From assembly GCA_902805885.1 (NCBI GenBank), contig CADCUM010000033.1:1-45777 (forward strand): DNA of 45,777 nucleotides. The letters are read 5' to 3'. Below the pieces are notes generated by a model. The model saw only the letters and a list, made by a program, of their open reading frames with translations. It was not told the origin of the DNA and made no database searches. Shown here piece by piece: positions 7,533 through 15,210 of the stretch (positions are counted from its first letter, which is position 1; each line of letters starts with the position of its first letter). This DNA comes from an uncultured Nocardioides sp. (GTDB lineage Bacteria > Actinomycetota > Actinomycetes > Propionibacteriales > Nocardioidaceae). A program made the translations under genes and the position numbers.

Positions 7533-8666
7533 TCAGCTGCGGTCCGAGACCACCAGCAGCACCGGCCCGAGGATCTCCTCACGCACGACCCGGGAGCCGA
7601 GGTCCAGCCCCGACACCACGGTGGGCGCCACCCACCAGCCGCCACGCCGCGCCAGGGCGAGCCCCCCGGTCTCGACGTGGCCGCCCTCGGACCGGGCCAG
7701 GGCGAGGTAGCGCAGCACGCGGTCCCGCTGGACCGGCGAGACCAGGGGACCGCAGACGGTCGCCGGGTCGGTGGGGTCGCCGACCTTGATGTCCGACACC
7801 GCGCGCACGGCGACGCGGACCGCTTCGCTGTAGCGGCCCGCCGGGACGACGACCGCGGCCGGCAGCCGGGGCACCTGTCCGGCGTGGGCACAGACCCGGG
7901 CGGCGGCGTCGGAGACGACCGCCTCCAGGTCGTCGCCCGGTCCGACCCGCAGGGGCGCTGACGGCCCGCCCACGTCGATGCGGACCCGCTTGCCGGCCTG
8001 GGTCGCCGTGACGCGGACCCGCTCGGCGTTCACCGGGCAGCCGGCGAAGAACACCTCGTCCACCCGCGGGTCGGTGGTCAGCGCGATGGCCACGTCGACG
8101 TCGCGGGAGGCGACGACGTTGAGCACGCCGCGCGGCAGCACCTGTGCGGCGATGCGGCCGAGCTCGAGCGCCGTCCAGGCCGCGTCGGGCGCGGGCTTGA
8201 GCACGACCGTCCCGCCCGCCGACAGGACCGGGGCGATCGTGTCGAGGGCGAAGGACAGCGGGGAGGTCATGGGAGTGATGACGGCGACCACGCCGGGCAC
8301 CACTCCGCGGTCCCGGACGTCGAGCATCCGGGCCAGCGGCTCGTCGAGGTGGGGCGGCGTCAGGGACACCGGCATCCCGGTCTCCGCGGTCATCAGCCCG
8401 CGGAGGTGGCCGTGGTGCTGGGCGAGCAGCGCGTGCAGCCGCTGCAGCGACGTCCAGCGCAGCCGGTCGTCGTCGCTCCAGACGGTGGCGTGGAACGTCT
8501 TGTGGGCGGCCTCGACGGCCGCGTCCATGTCGGCCGCGCCCCCGTCCGGGACGTGCGCCAGCACCTCCCCGGTGGCCGGGTCTCGGGTCGGGAACGTCCA
8601 CCCGTCGGCGGCCGGGCGGCCCTCACCGTCGATCTGGAGCAGCGGCGTCGGCCAGGTCGCAGGCAT
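7533..8666 (-). CDS. Aldehyde-dehydrogenase-like protein lacking the catalytic residues (probable pseudoenzyme)
   Basis: 377 residues; classic ALDHs have about 480-500. The fold landmarks align: TPMTSPLSFA at 131-140 (family W-N-F/V-P), TVVLKPAPDA (153-162, NAD-binding Lys), KRVRIDVGG at 226-234 (family LELGG), HAGQVPRLPA at 261-270 (family N-x-GQ-x-C) and REEILGPVLL at 362-371. The oxyanion Asn is Thr134, the general-base Glu is Asp231 and the nucleophilic Cys is Pro266. The protein ends just after EEILGP, so the usual last ~100 residues (oligomerisation and lid) are absent. Codon use is normal and the frame is intact, so this is not simple decay. Leaderless start: CATACT six bases upstream of the ATG. 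A binding, regulatory or structural role is possible. Confidence 0.82.
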   Translation of the reverse strand: MPATWPTPLLQIDGEGRPAADGWTFPTRDPATGEVLAHVPDGGAADMDAAVEAAHKTFHATVWSDDDRLRWTSLQRLHALLAQHHGHLRGLMTAETGMPVSLTPPHLDEPLARMLDVRDRGVVPGVVAVITPMTSPLSFALDTIAPVLSAGGTVVLKPAPDAAWTALELGRIAAQVLPRGVLNVVASRDVDVAIALTTDPRVDEVFFAGCPVNAERVRVTATQAGKRVRIDVGGPSAPLRVGPGDDLEAVVSDAAARVCAHAGQVPRLPAAVVVPAGRYSEAVRVAVRAVSDIKVGDPTDPATVCGPLVSPVQRDRVLRYLALARSEGGHVETGGLALARRGGWWVAPTVVSGLDLGSRVVREEILGPVLLVVSDRS

Positions 8667-8672
8667 GGCGGC

Positions 8673-8701
8673 AGTATGGCCGAGACGCGGTCCCCTAGCC
8701 T
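8673..8701. promoter_or_regulatory. Overlapping divergent leaderless promoters
   Basis: Minus strand: CATACT at 8673-8678, six bases before the ATG at 8666. Plus strand: TAGCCT at 8696-8701, seven bases before the GTG at 8709. The two hexamers are 17 bp apart, so each occupies the -35 position of the other. The two polymerases could not bind together. Confidence 0.5.
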
Positions 8702-8708
8702 CAGGAAC

Positions 8709-9464
8709 GTGCAGGACGACCTCGACGCCGACGTGCCGCTCACCGCTCCCGCCCGGCGGGTCGTGTCGCTGGTGCCCTCCCTCACCGAGGCGCTGGCGGC
8801 GACGGTGCCCGAGCGCCTCGTCGGTGCGACGGACTGGTGCACCCACCCGGCGGAGCTCGACGTCCCCCGCGTGCGCGGGACCAAGAACCCCGACCTGCGC
8901 GCGATCCGGGACCTCGCGCCCGACCTCGTCATCGCCAACCAGGAGGAGAACCGCGAGCTGGACGTACGGCGCCTCCGGGAGTCCGGCGTCGCGGTCTGGG
9001 TCACCCGGATCGAGACCGTCGCCGAGGCGCTCGACGCGATGGACCGGCTGTTCCTCGAGGCGCTCGAGGTCCCCGTCCCGGGCTGGCTCGCGCAGGCCAG
9101 GGACCTCTGGGACGTGCCGCCGCGACCGGCGCGCGCGTCGGTCGCCGTACCGATCTGGCGTGACCCGTGGATGGTCGTCGGCGCGGAGACCTACACCAGC
9201 GACCTGCTCGCGCGGGTGGGCCTCGACAACGCGATGGCCGGCACGCCCGGGCGATACCCCCAGGTCGGGGTCGGCGACATCGAGGCGAGCGGCGCCGGGC
9301 TCGTGCTGCTCCCCGACGAGCCGTACGTCTTCTCCGCGACCGACGGTCCCGAGGCCTTCACGCTGCCGACCAGCCTCGTCGAGGGTCGGCTGATCACGTG
9401 GTACGGGCCGGCGATGGTCGAGGCCCACGCGGTCCTCGCCGACCTCGGCCCCGCACCGGCCTGA
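8709..9464 (+). CDS. Helical-backbone metal/corrinoid receptor (BtuF/TroA-like substrate-binding domain) without signal peptide
   Basis: 251 residues from GTG 8709. RRVVSLVPSLTEALAATV at the start and VGATDWCTHP (~39) are the usual opening of BtuF/FepB-type binding domains. LAPDLVIANQEENR (~72) and the C-terminal EASGAGLVLLPDEPYVF (~200) complete the two-lobed fold. No signal peptide or lipobox is visible, so it appears cytosolic, and no transporter lies beside it. Solo cytosolic proteins of this family are frequent in Actinobacteria and their job is unknown. GTG 8709 was preferred over ATG 8676 because TAGCCT lies seven bases before it, and because 8676 falls inside the divergent -10 box. 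Confidence 0.8.
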   Translation: MQDDLDADVPLTAPARRVVSLVPSLTEALAATVPERLVGATDWCTHPAELDVPRVRGTKNPDLRAIRDLAPDLVIANQEENRELDVRRLRESGVAVWVTRIETVAEALDAMDRLFLEALEVPVPGWLAQARDLWDVPPRPARASVAVPIWRDPWMVVGAETYTSDLLARVGLDNAMAGTPGRYPQVGVGDIEASGAGLVLLPDEPYVFSATDGPEAFTLPTSLVEGRLITWYGPAMVEAHAVLADLGPAPA

Positions 9465-9465
9465 C

Positions 9466-9471
9466 TACTCT
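9466..9471 (+). promoter_or_regulatory. -10 box TACTCT for the MarR gene (leaderless spacing)
   Basis: TACTCT starts two bases after the stop of the preceding gene and ends six bases before the ATG at 9478. No Shine-Dalgarno is present. Confidence 0.5.
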
Positions 9472-9477
9472 CCCGTC

Positions 9478-9990
9478 ATGACCAGCAACGGGACCGGCCC
9501 GCCCTTCGACCCGATCCGGGAGGCGCGCCGGCAGTGGGTCGCCCACGGCTGGGAGGACGCCGCCGACGGGATGGCGATGGTGACCTCGGTCGTCCGCGCC
9601 CATCAGCTGCTCATGGAGCGGATCGAGGCCGAGCTGCGCCCCCTCGACCTCACCTTCGCCCGCTACGAGGTGCTGCGGCTCCTCTCCTTCTCCCGCGCCG
9701 CGTCGATGCCGATGACGCGCCTGGGGTCGCTGCTCCAGGTGCACCCGACGAGCGTGACGAGCGCCGTGTCCCGGCTCGTCGGCCAGGGGTACGTCGAGCG
9801 GGCCCGGGGTGCCAGCGACCGGCGCGTGGTGCTCGCGGTCCTCACGCCGAGCGGTCGGGACGTGGTCGAGCGCGCCACCGAGGCCCTCAACGCCCGGATC
9901 TTCACCGCGCCCGGCCTGCCGCCCGACGACGTACGAGCCCTGACGGCCGCCCTGACCGAGCTGCGCGCGGGGCTCGGCGACGCGCTGTGA
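9478..9990 (+). CDS. MarR-family transcriptional regulator
   Basis: 170 residues. A winged helix-turn-helix occupies about residues 60-130: LRPLDLTFARYEVLRLL, then MTRLGSLLQVHPTSVTSAVS as the recognition helix region and the wing VERARGASDRRVVLAVLT with the family D-R-R motif. MarR proteins are dimeric repressors that leave DNA on binding small aromatic or lipid-like ligands. The gene lies 55 bp before icmF on the same strand; each has its own leaderless-type promoter. Control of icmF or of itself is a reasonable guess but no clear inverted repeat was found in the 55-bp gap. Confidence 0.88.
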   Translation: MTSNGTGPPFDPIREARRQWVAHGWEDAADGMAMVTSVVRAHQLLMERIEAELRPLDLTFARYEVLRLLSFSRAASMPMTRLGSLLQVHPTSVTSAVSRLVGQGYVERARGASDRRVVLAVLTPSGRDVVERATEALNARIFTAPGLPPDDVRALTAALTELRAGLGDAL

Positions 9991-10032
9991 GGGGGCCGGA
10001 GCTGTGACTTCCCGGTAATTGCTTGGATGTCC

Positions 10033-10038
10033 TAGCAT
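10033..10038 (+). promoter_or_regulatory. -10 box TAGCAT for icmF (leaderless spacing)
   Basis: TAGCAT is seven bases before the ATG at 10046, and no Shine-Dalgarno lies between. This decides the start against an in-frame start at 10019, which precedes the promoter element. Confidence 0.55.
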
Positions 10039-10045
10039 TGTGGGC

Positions 10046-13000
10046 ATGCCCGACCTGCACCGGCCCCAGCACCCCATCCGCCTGGTCACCTCCGCCGCGC
10101 TCTTCGACGGCCACGACGCGTCGATCAACATCATGCGGCGGATCCTCCAGAGCCAGGGCTGCGAGGTGGTCCACCTCGGGCACAACCGGTCGGTGCAGGA
10201 GGTCGTGGACGCGGCCGTCGAGGAGGACGTCCAGGGCGTGGCGGTCTCGTCCTACCAGGGCGGGCACGTCGAGTACTTCGAGTACCTCGTCGAGTCGCTG
10301 CGGGAGGCCGGCGCCGGGCACGTCCGCGTCGTCGGGGGCGGCGGGGGCGTCATCGTGCCGGCCGAGATCGCCAGGCTGCGCGAGTCGGGCGTCACGATCT
10401 TCTCCCCCGAGGACGGCCAGAAGATGGGCCTGGTCGGGATGATCAACTCCGTCGTCGAGGCCTGCGACGTCGACCTCTGGGCCCAGCGACCGGTCGGGGT
10501 CGAGGAGGTCCTGTCGGGCGACCGGTTCGCCGTCGCCCGCGCGATCACCGGGGCCGAGGGCGGGCGGCTGGACCCGGCCGTGCTCGAGGAGGTCCGTACG
10601 GCGGCCGCACGCCGCGTCGTACCCGTGCTCGGCATCACCGGGACCGGCGGCTCCGGCAAGTCCTCGCTGACCGACGAGATCGTGCGGCGCTTCCGCGTCG
10701 ACCAGCAGGACAAGCTGCGGATCGCCGTCGTCGCCGTCGACCCCACCCGCCGCAGGGGCGGCGGCGCGCTCCTCGGCGACCGGATCCGTGCGAACTCGCT
10801 CGACGGCGACCGGGTGTTCTTCCGCTCGCTCGCCACCCGCGGCGCCCACGAGGTCCCCGAGCACCTGCCCGACGTCGTCGCCGTGCTCAAGGCCGCCGGC
10901 TTCGACCTCGTCGTGGTCGAGACGCCCGGCATCGGGCAGGGCGACGCCGGCATCGTCCCCCTGGTCGACCACTCGCTCTACGTCATGACGCCGGAGTTCG
11001 GCGCCGCGTCCCAGCTCGAGAAGATCGACATGCTCGACTTCGCCGACACGGTGGCGATCAACAAGTTCGAGCGCCGCGGCGCCAAGGACGCGCTGCGCGA
11101 CGTGGGCCGCCAGCTGGTCCGCAACCGCGAGGCGTTCGGCAAGCAGCCGCACGACATGCCGGTCTTCGGCACCAGCGCCGCGACGTTCAACGACGACGGG
11201 GTCACGGCCCTCTACCAGCACCTCCGGTCGGCCCTCGCCGAGACGGGCCTCGGCGTGGTCGAGGGCGTGCTGCCCCGGGTCGACGTCCGGCACTCCTCCG
11301 GCATCCGCCAGGTCGTGCCGCCGGAGCGGGTCCGCTACCTCTCCGAGATCACCGAGACCGTCCGGGACTACCACGCCCGCACCGAGGAGCTGGCCGAGTC
11401 GGCGTGCAACCTCCAGCGGGTCGAGCACGTCGCCGACCAGCTCGCCGAGCACGACGCCGGCGCGGTGCCCGCCCTGCTCGAGAAGGCGCGCAAGGCGGTC
11501 CCCCACGAGGTGCTCGACCAGATCAGCGCCTGGCCGGCCGTGGTCGAGTCCTACTCCGGCGACGAGCAGGTCGTGCGGGTCCGCGACCGCGAGATCACCA
11601 CGAAGCTGACCCGCGAGTCGCTGAGCGGCACCAAGATCCCCCGGGTCTCGCTGCCGCGGTCCACCGACCACGGCGAGCTGGTGCGGTTCTGGCGCCGCGA
11701 GAACCTGCCCGGCTTCTTCCCCTTCACCGCGGGCGTCTTCCCGTTCAAGCGCGACAACGAGGACCCCGCCCGCATGTTCGCCGGCGAGGGCGACCCGGCG
11801 CGGACCAACCGGCGCTTCAAGATCCTCTCCGCCGGCAACGACGCCACCCGCCTGTCCACGGCGTTCGACTCCGTCACGCTCTACGGCCGCGACCCCGACC
11901 CGCGCCCCGACGTCTACGGCAAGGTCGGGACCTCGGGCGTCTCCGTCGCGACGCTCGACGACATGTCGGTGCTCTTCGACGGCTTCGACCTCGTCGCTCC
12001 GACCACCTCGGTCTCGCTGACGATCAACGGCCCGGCCCCCACCGTCCTGGCGTTCTTCCTCAACACCGCGATCGACCAGCAGGTCGCCGCGTTCGTCGAG
12101 CGCGAGGGCCGGGAGCCGGACGCCGACGAGCGAGCCCAGCTCGCGGCGTACGCGCTGGCGAACGTCCGCGGCACGGTCCAGGCCGACATCCTCAAGGAGG
12201 ACCAGGGCCAGAACACCGCGCTGTTCTCCACCGAGTTCTCGCTGCGGATGATGGCCGACATCCAGGAGTGGTTCATCCAGCAGCAGGTCCGCAACTTCTA
12301 CTCGGTGTCGATCTCCGGCTACCACATCGCCGAGGCCGGGGCGAACCCCATCAGCCAGCTGGCGTTCACCCTCGCCAACGGGTTCACCTACGTCGAGGCC
12401 TACCTCGCGCGGGGCATGGACATCGACGACTTCGCGCCCAACCTGTCCTTCTTCTTCTCCAACGGCATGGACCCCGAGTACTCCGTCATCGGCCGCGTCG
12501 CCCGCCGCATCTGGGCGGTCACCATGAAGGAGAAGTACGGCGCGAACGAGCGGTCGCAGAAGCTGAAGTACCACGTCCAGACGAGCGGTCGGTCCCTGCA
12601 CGCTCAGGAGATGGACTTCAACGACATCCGCACCACGCTCCAGGCGCTCATCGCGATCTACGACAACGCCAACAGCCTCCACACCAACGCGTACGACGAG
12701 GCCGTGACCACGCCGACGGAGGAGTCGGTGCGCCGGGCGCTGGCGATCCAGCTGATCATCAACCGGGAGTGGGGGCTCGCGATGAACGAGAACCCGCTCC
12801 AGGGCTCGTACGTGATCGACGAGCTGACCGACCTCGTCGAGGCGGCGGTGCTCCAGGAGTTCGACAGCATCAACGAGCGCGGCGGCGTGCTGGGCGCGAT
12901 GGAGACCGGCTACCAGCGCGGCCGCATCCAGGACGAGTCGATGCTGTACGAGCACCGCAAGCACGACGGCACGCTGCCGATCATCGGCGTCAACACCTTC

Positions 13001-13270
13001 GTCAAGGAGTCCGCCGCGGACGCGCAGCCCCAGGAGATCGAGCTCGCCCGCGCCACGGAGGCCGAGAAGGAGTCGCAGCTGCGCCGCGTGCGGGAGTTCC
13101 AGGCGGCCCACGCCGCCGAGGCCCAGGAGGCGCTCTCGCGGCTCAAGGACGCCGCCATCTCGGGCGAGAACGTGTTCGCCGTGCTGATGGACGCCGCCCG
13201 GGTCTGCTCGCTCCAGCAGGTCACGGAGGCGTTCTTCGAGGTGGGCGGGCAGTACCGCCGCAACGTCTGA
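10046..13270 (+). CDS. icmF: Fused isobutyryl-CoA mutase IcmF (B12 domain + G-protein chaperone + mutase)
   Basis: 1074 residues, the normal IcmF length. Three parts appear in order. A B12-binding domain (1-~140) has FDGHDASIN with the cobalt-ligating His23. A MeaB-like GTPase (~190-510) has P-loop GITGTGGSGKSS (196-207) and VVVETPGIGQGD (switch/Walker B region). An acyl-CoA mutase TIM barrel follows from ~530 (RFWRRENLPGFFPF), with QTSGRSLHAQEMDFNDIRTTLQAL. The enzyme interconverts isobutyryl-CoA and n-butyryl-CoA with adenosylcobalamin, and its own G-domain loads and protects the cofactor. It links valine or branched-chain and butyrate metabolism; some relatives rearrange pivalyl- or isovaleryl-CoA, which cannot be excluded here. 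A MarR gene precedes it. Confidence 0.95.
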   Translation: MPDLHRPQHPIRLVTSAALFDGHDASINIMRRILQSQGCEVVHLGHNRSVQEVVDAAVEEDVQGVAVSSYQGGHVEYFEYLVESLREAGAGHVRVVGGGGGVIVPAEIARLRESGVTIFSPEDGQKMGLVGMINSVVEACDVDLWAQRPVGVEEVLSGDRFAVARAITGAEGGRLDPAVLEEVRTAAARRVVPVLGITGTGGSGKSSLTDEIVRRFRVDQQDKLRIAVVAVDPTRRRGGGALLGDRIRANSLDGDRVFFRSLATRGAHEVPEHLPDVVAVLKAAGFDLVVVETPGIGQGDAGIVPLVDHSLYVMTPEFGAASQLEKIDMLDFADTVAINKFERRGAKDALRDVGRQLVRNREAFGKQPHDMPVFGTSAATFNDDGVTALYQHLRSALAETGLGVVEGVLPRVDVRHSSGIRQVVPPERVRYLSEITETVRDYHARTEELAESACNLQRVEHVADQLAEHDAGAVPALLEKARKAVPHEVLDQISAWPAVVESYSGDEQVVRVRDREITTKLTRESLSGTKIPRVSLPRSTDHGELVRFWRRENLPGFFPFTAGVFPFKRDNEDPARMFAGEGDPARTNRRFKILSAGNDATRLSTAFDSVTLYGRDPDPRPDVYGKVGTSGVSVATLDDMSVLFDGFDLVAPTTSVSLTINGPAPTVLAFFLNTAIDQQVAAFVEREGREPDADERAQLAAYALANVRGTVQADILKEDQGQNTALFSTEFSLRMMADIQEWFIQQQVRNFYSVSISGYHIAEAGANPISQLAFTLANGFTYVEAYLARGMDIDDFAPNLSFFFSNGMDPEYSVIGRVARRIWAVTMKEKYGANERSQKLKYHVQTSGRSLHAQEMDFNDIRTTLQALIAIYDNANSLHTNAYDEAVTTPTEESVRRALAIQLIINREWGLAMNENPLQGSYVIDELTDLVEAAVLQEFDSINERGGVLGAMETGYQRGRIQDESMLYEHRKHDGTLPIIGVNTFVKESAADAQPQEIELARATEAEKESQLRRVREFQAAHAAEAQEALSRLKDAAISGENVFAVLMDAARVCSLQQVTEAFFEVGGQYRRNV

Positions 13271-13284
13271 CCCGGGCGCCGGAC

Positions 13285-13668
13285 TCAGAGGCTGTCGGGC
13301 ACGACCAGCGCGTCGGGGTCCTGGCGGACGGGGAGCTGCGCGAGCGCCGCGCGCACCAGGGCGACCCGGGCCGCCAGGGCGACCTTGCGCCGCAGCTTTC
13401 CACCCCCGTCGCCCAGCGTCTCCTCGACAGCGGCGACGACCTGGGTGTCGCTGAACGTGGGCCGGGTGCCGGCGGGGACCTCGATGTCCGGCAGCGCCAG
13501 CAGGACCGGCAGCACCTGGCTGCCGACCGCCTCGAGGTGGTGGTAGCGGTCGAGGCGGCTCATCGACTCCCAGGCCTCCTCGGGGCTGCGCCGGCGCGCC
13601 TTCACGCCGGCGACGGTCTTGGCAGCGGCGGTGACCGCGACGGTCAGCTCGTGCTCGGTGAAGCGCAT
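13285..13668 (-). CDS. Small cytosolic protein of unknown function
   Basis: 127 residues from the ATG at 13668. I do not recognise the family. No signal peptide or membrane segment is present. It starts MRFTEHELTVAVTAAAKTV, is rich in Ala and charged residues, looks mostly helical, and contains SPEEAWESMSRLDRYHHLEAVG near residue 30. It is convergent with icmF, with a 14-bp gap between the stops. CATGCT six bases before the ATG fits a leaderless promoter. The frame stays open upstream to an ATG at 13836 (183 residues), but that extension has less typical composition, so the shorter form is preferred. Confidence 0.6.
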   Translation of the reverse strand: MRFTEHELTVAVTAAAKTVAGVKARRRSPEEAWESMSRLDRYHHLEAVGSQVLPVLLALPDIEVPAGTRPTFSDTQVVAAVEETLGDGGGKLRRKVALAARVALVRAALAQLPVRQDPDALVVPDSL

Positions 13669-13674
13669 GGCGAC

Positions 13675-13680
13675 AGCATG
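13675..13680 (-). promoter_or_regulatory. -10 box CATGCT for the 127-residue unknown protein
   Basis: CATGCT lies six bases before the ATG at 13668. A competing candidate (AAGGAT-N6-ATG at 13836) exists for the longer form, so confidence is limited. Confidence 0.35.
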
Positions 13681-13872
13681 CCGGACTGAGCAGCTCCGAC
13701 ACCCCGGACACCGCGAGCGCCCGTGCGCAGGCTGTCGGCTGCCGAGCAGCGTCTCGAGGGTGGCGGCCACCGGATCCGTGCTCGTCCGCCAGGACACGTC
13801 CCTCGCGCCCGGCGGCACCGTCTCCCGTCGCCCCATGGGGCCATCCTTCGACGCGGCACGCGAGCCCCCACG

Positions 13873-14307
13873 TCAGCGCGAGGCGCAGACCAGCTCCGCC
13901 TTGGCGGCGTCCTCGCCCTCCAGGACGGCGTCGGGGCCGCAGACCAGCTCCAGCGGGTCGGCGGCGGACTCGACGGTCCCCAGCGCCGCGTCGAACGCCT
14001 CGACCACGTCGGGGCAGGCGTGCTCGAGCCCGATGCGAGTCAGCGCGGTGGTGGACGAGGTCAGCTCGCCGGACATCACGAGGGTGGGCACCCAGGCGGC
14101 CACCGAGGCCCGCCCGCAGTCCGTCGCCGCCTGGCCCTGGAGGGCACCGAGGTCGAAGGCGTCGCTGCCGAGCGCCTCCTCGACGTCGGCCCGCCAGGCC
14201 GCGTCCACCTGGTCGGCCGGGGCGGTCGACTCCTCGTCGGCGGAGGCGCCGGTGCAGGCACCGAGGGCGGGGACGCAGAGCAGGACGGCGATGAGGTGTG
14301 AGCGCAT
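13873..14307 (-). CDS. Small secreted lipoprotein of unknown function
   Basis: 144 residues. A short signal peptide ends in the lipobox ALGAC with lipidated Cys18, followed by an acidic Ser/Glu/Asp segment. The mature part has two further cysteines (in ATDCGRA and EHACPD) and a late pair (LVCGPD, LVCASR), which could form disulfides outside the cell. I do not recognise the family. The start is fixed by TAGTCT seven bases upstream of the ATG at 14307. It is flanked by the SurA-like lipoprotein gene upstream on the same strand but has its own promoter, with a 12-bp palindrome behind it. Confidence 0.75.
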   Translation of the reverse strand: MRSHLIAVLLCVPALGACTGASADEESTAPADQVDAAWRADVEEALGSDAFDLGALQGQAATDCGRASVAAWVPTLVMSGELTSSTTALTRIGLEHACPDVVEAFDAALGTVESAADPLELVCGPDAVLEGEDAAKAELVCASR

Positions 14308-14314
14308 GCGGAGG

Positions 14315-14320
14315 AGACTA
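14315..14320 (-). promoter_or_regulatory. -10 box TAGTCT for the small lipoprotein gene
   Basis: TAGTCT lies seven bases before the ATG at 14307 with no Shine-Dalgarno, fitting a leaderless transcript. Confidence 0.55.
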
Positions 14321-14353
14321 GGAACCGGGGCCTCGCCCTGTCCCGGCTTTTGT

Positions 14354-14365
14354 TACTCGCGAGTA
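14354..14365. promoter_or_regulatory. 12-bp palindrome TACTCGCGAGTA, possible TetR-type operator
   Basis: TACTCGCGAGTA is a perfect palindrome in the 70-bp gap between the two lipoprotein genes. It lies about 34 bp upstream of the TAGTCT -10 box at 14315-14320. The sequence resembles operators of actinobacterial TetR-family repressors, but no TetR gene is in the window. It could also be a weak terminator stem of the SurA-like gene. Confidence 0.35.
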
Positions 14366-14377
14366 GTGACGCTCGCC

Positions 14378-15169
14378 TCACTCCAGGTGGACCGTGATCT
14401 CCGCATCTTCACGCAGCTCGGCGACGAGGCCGTTGGCGACCTCGCCGACCTGCTCGGAGGCGGCCTGCTCCTCGAGCTGCGCGCGGACCTGGGCGAACGG
14501 GGGCAGCTGCTGGCCGCCCTGCAGCGCCGCCTGCTCCTTCGCCCGGGCGTAGAGCTCGCGCAGCTCCGCCTCGGTGGGCTCGGACGCGCCCGCCTCGTCC
14601 TCGACGAGCTGCTCGACCAGCAGCTGGACGCGCACCTGGTCGCGGGCCTGCGTCGGCGGGGTGCCCTGCTCCTCGAGGGCGGTCAGCAGCGCGTCGGCCG
14701 ACTCGAGGTCGTACCCCTTCGCGAGGTCGCCCAGCTCGGCGTCCACGTCCTCGTCGCTGACCGAGATGCCCCTGGCCGCCGCCTCCTGCGTGAGGAGCTC
14801 GGTGTCGACCAGGTCGTCGGCCGTCTGCTTCTTCAGCTCCTCGGGGTCGGGCGCCTGCCCGCCCGACTGCACGGCCGTGAGCGCCTGCTGGAGCCGGGCC
14901 TCGAAGACGGGGGCGAACTCGTCCTTGGTCACCTCCTCGCCGTTGACCTCGGCGACGACGTCGGGGACGCCCTCGAGCTCAGGGGCGGAGGAGTCGGCGC
15001 CGGCCTCGCCGTCGGTCTCCGAGCCCGCGTCGGACGACTCCTGCGAGGTCGGCTCGGACGATCCCGGGCTCTGGTCGTCGCTCCCGCCGCCGCTGCACGC
15101 GGCGAGGGTGAGCAGGGCGGCGGCCGCGAGCGGGCCGAGGACGGTGCGGGTGATCCGGTGGTGTGCCAT
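14378..15169 (-). CDS. SurA N-domain-like lipoprotein (chaperone-type, no PPIase domain)
   Basis: 263 residues. The signal peptide has lipobox TLAAC (Cys25), then a ~45-residue Ser/Glu/Gly/Asp linker. From about residue 70 comes a SurA/PrsA N-terminal fold: VVAEVNGEEVTKDEFAPVFE, ELKKQTADDLVDTELLTQEA, then ISVSDEDVDAEL and QVRVQLLVEQLVEDE. This is the helical peptide-binding module of SurA-type extracytoplasmic chaperones. The parvulin prolyl-isomerase domain that usually follows is absent and the chain ends with a short C-terminal segment. It probably helps exported proteins fold at the membrane surface. Start fixed by TAGCGT seven bases before the ATG at 15169. Confidence 0.82.
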   Translation of the reverse strand: MAHHRITRTVLGPLAAAALLTLAACSGGGSDDQSPGSSEPTSQESSDAGSETDGEAGADSSAPELEGVPDVVAEVNGEEVTKDEFAPVFEARLQQALTAVQSGGQAPDPEELKKQTADDLVDTELLTQEAAARGISVSDEDVDAELGDLAKGYDLESADALLTALEEQGTPPTQARDQVRVQLLVEQLVEDEAGASEPTEAELRELYARAKEQAALQGGQQLPPFAQVRAQLEEQAASEQVGEVANGLVAELREDAEITVHLE

Positions 15170-15176
15170 CGGCACG

Positions 15177-15182
15177 ACGCTA
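15177..15182 (-). promoter_or_regulatory. -10 box TAGCGT for the SurA-like gene
   Basis: TAGCGT lies seven bases before the ATG at 15169. The promoter falls in the 41-bp gap after the sugar-permease operon, so the gene does not depend on that operon. Confidence 0.55.
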
Positions 15183-15210
15183 CGCGCCGACCCTGAGGCC
15201 GACCTGAGCG

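Noticed and set aside
8676..8708. ATG at 8676 as start of the BtuF-like gene
   Set aside because: It falls inside the -10 box of the divergent gene and upstream of the gene's own TAGCCT box, and has no ribosome site. GTG 8709 fits better.
9902..13711. Very long open frame (1269 codons) on the minus strand across icmF
   Set aside because: It is a shadow of the plus-strand icmF frame, produced by the GC3 bias. Its translation is a low-complexity V/L/G/R/D-rich string with no domain, while the plus strand encodes a complete recognisable IcmF.
13669..13836. Longer form (183 residues) of the small unknown protein
   Set aside because: The extension is R/S/C-rich and irregular in codon use. A weak AAGGAT-N6-ATG pattern exists, so it is not fully excluded.
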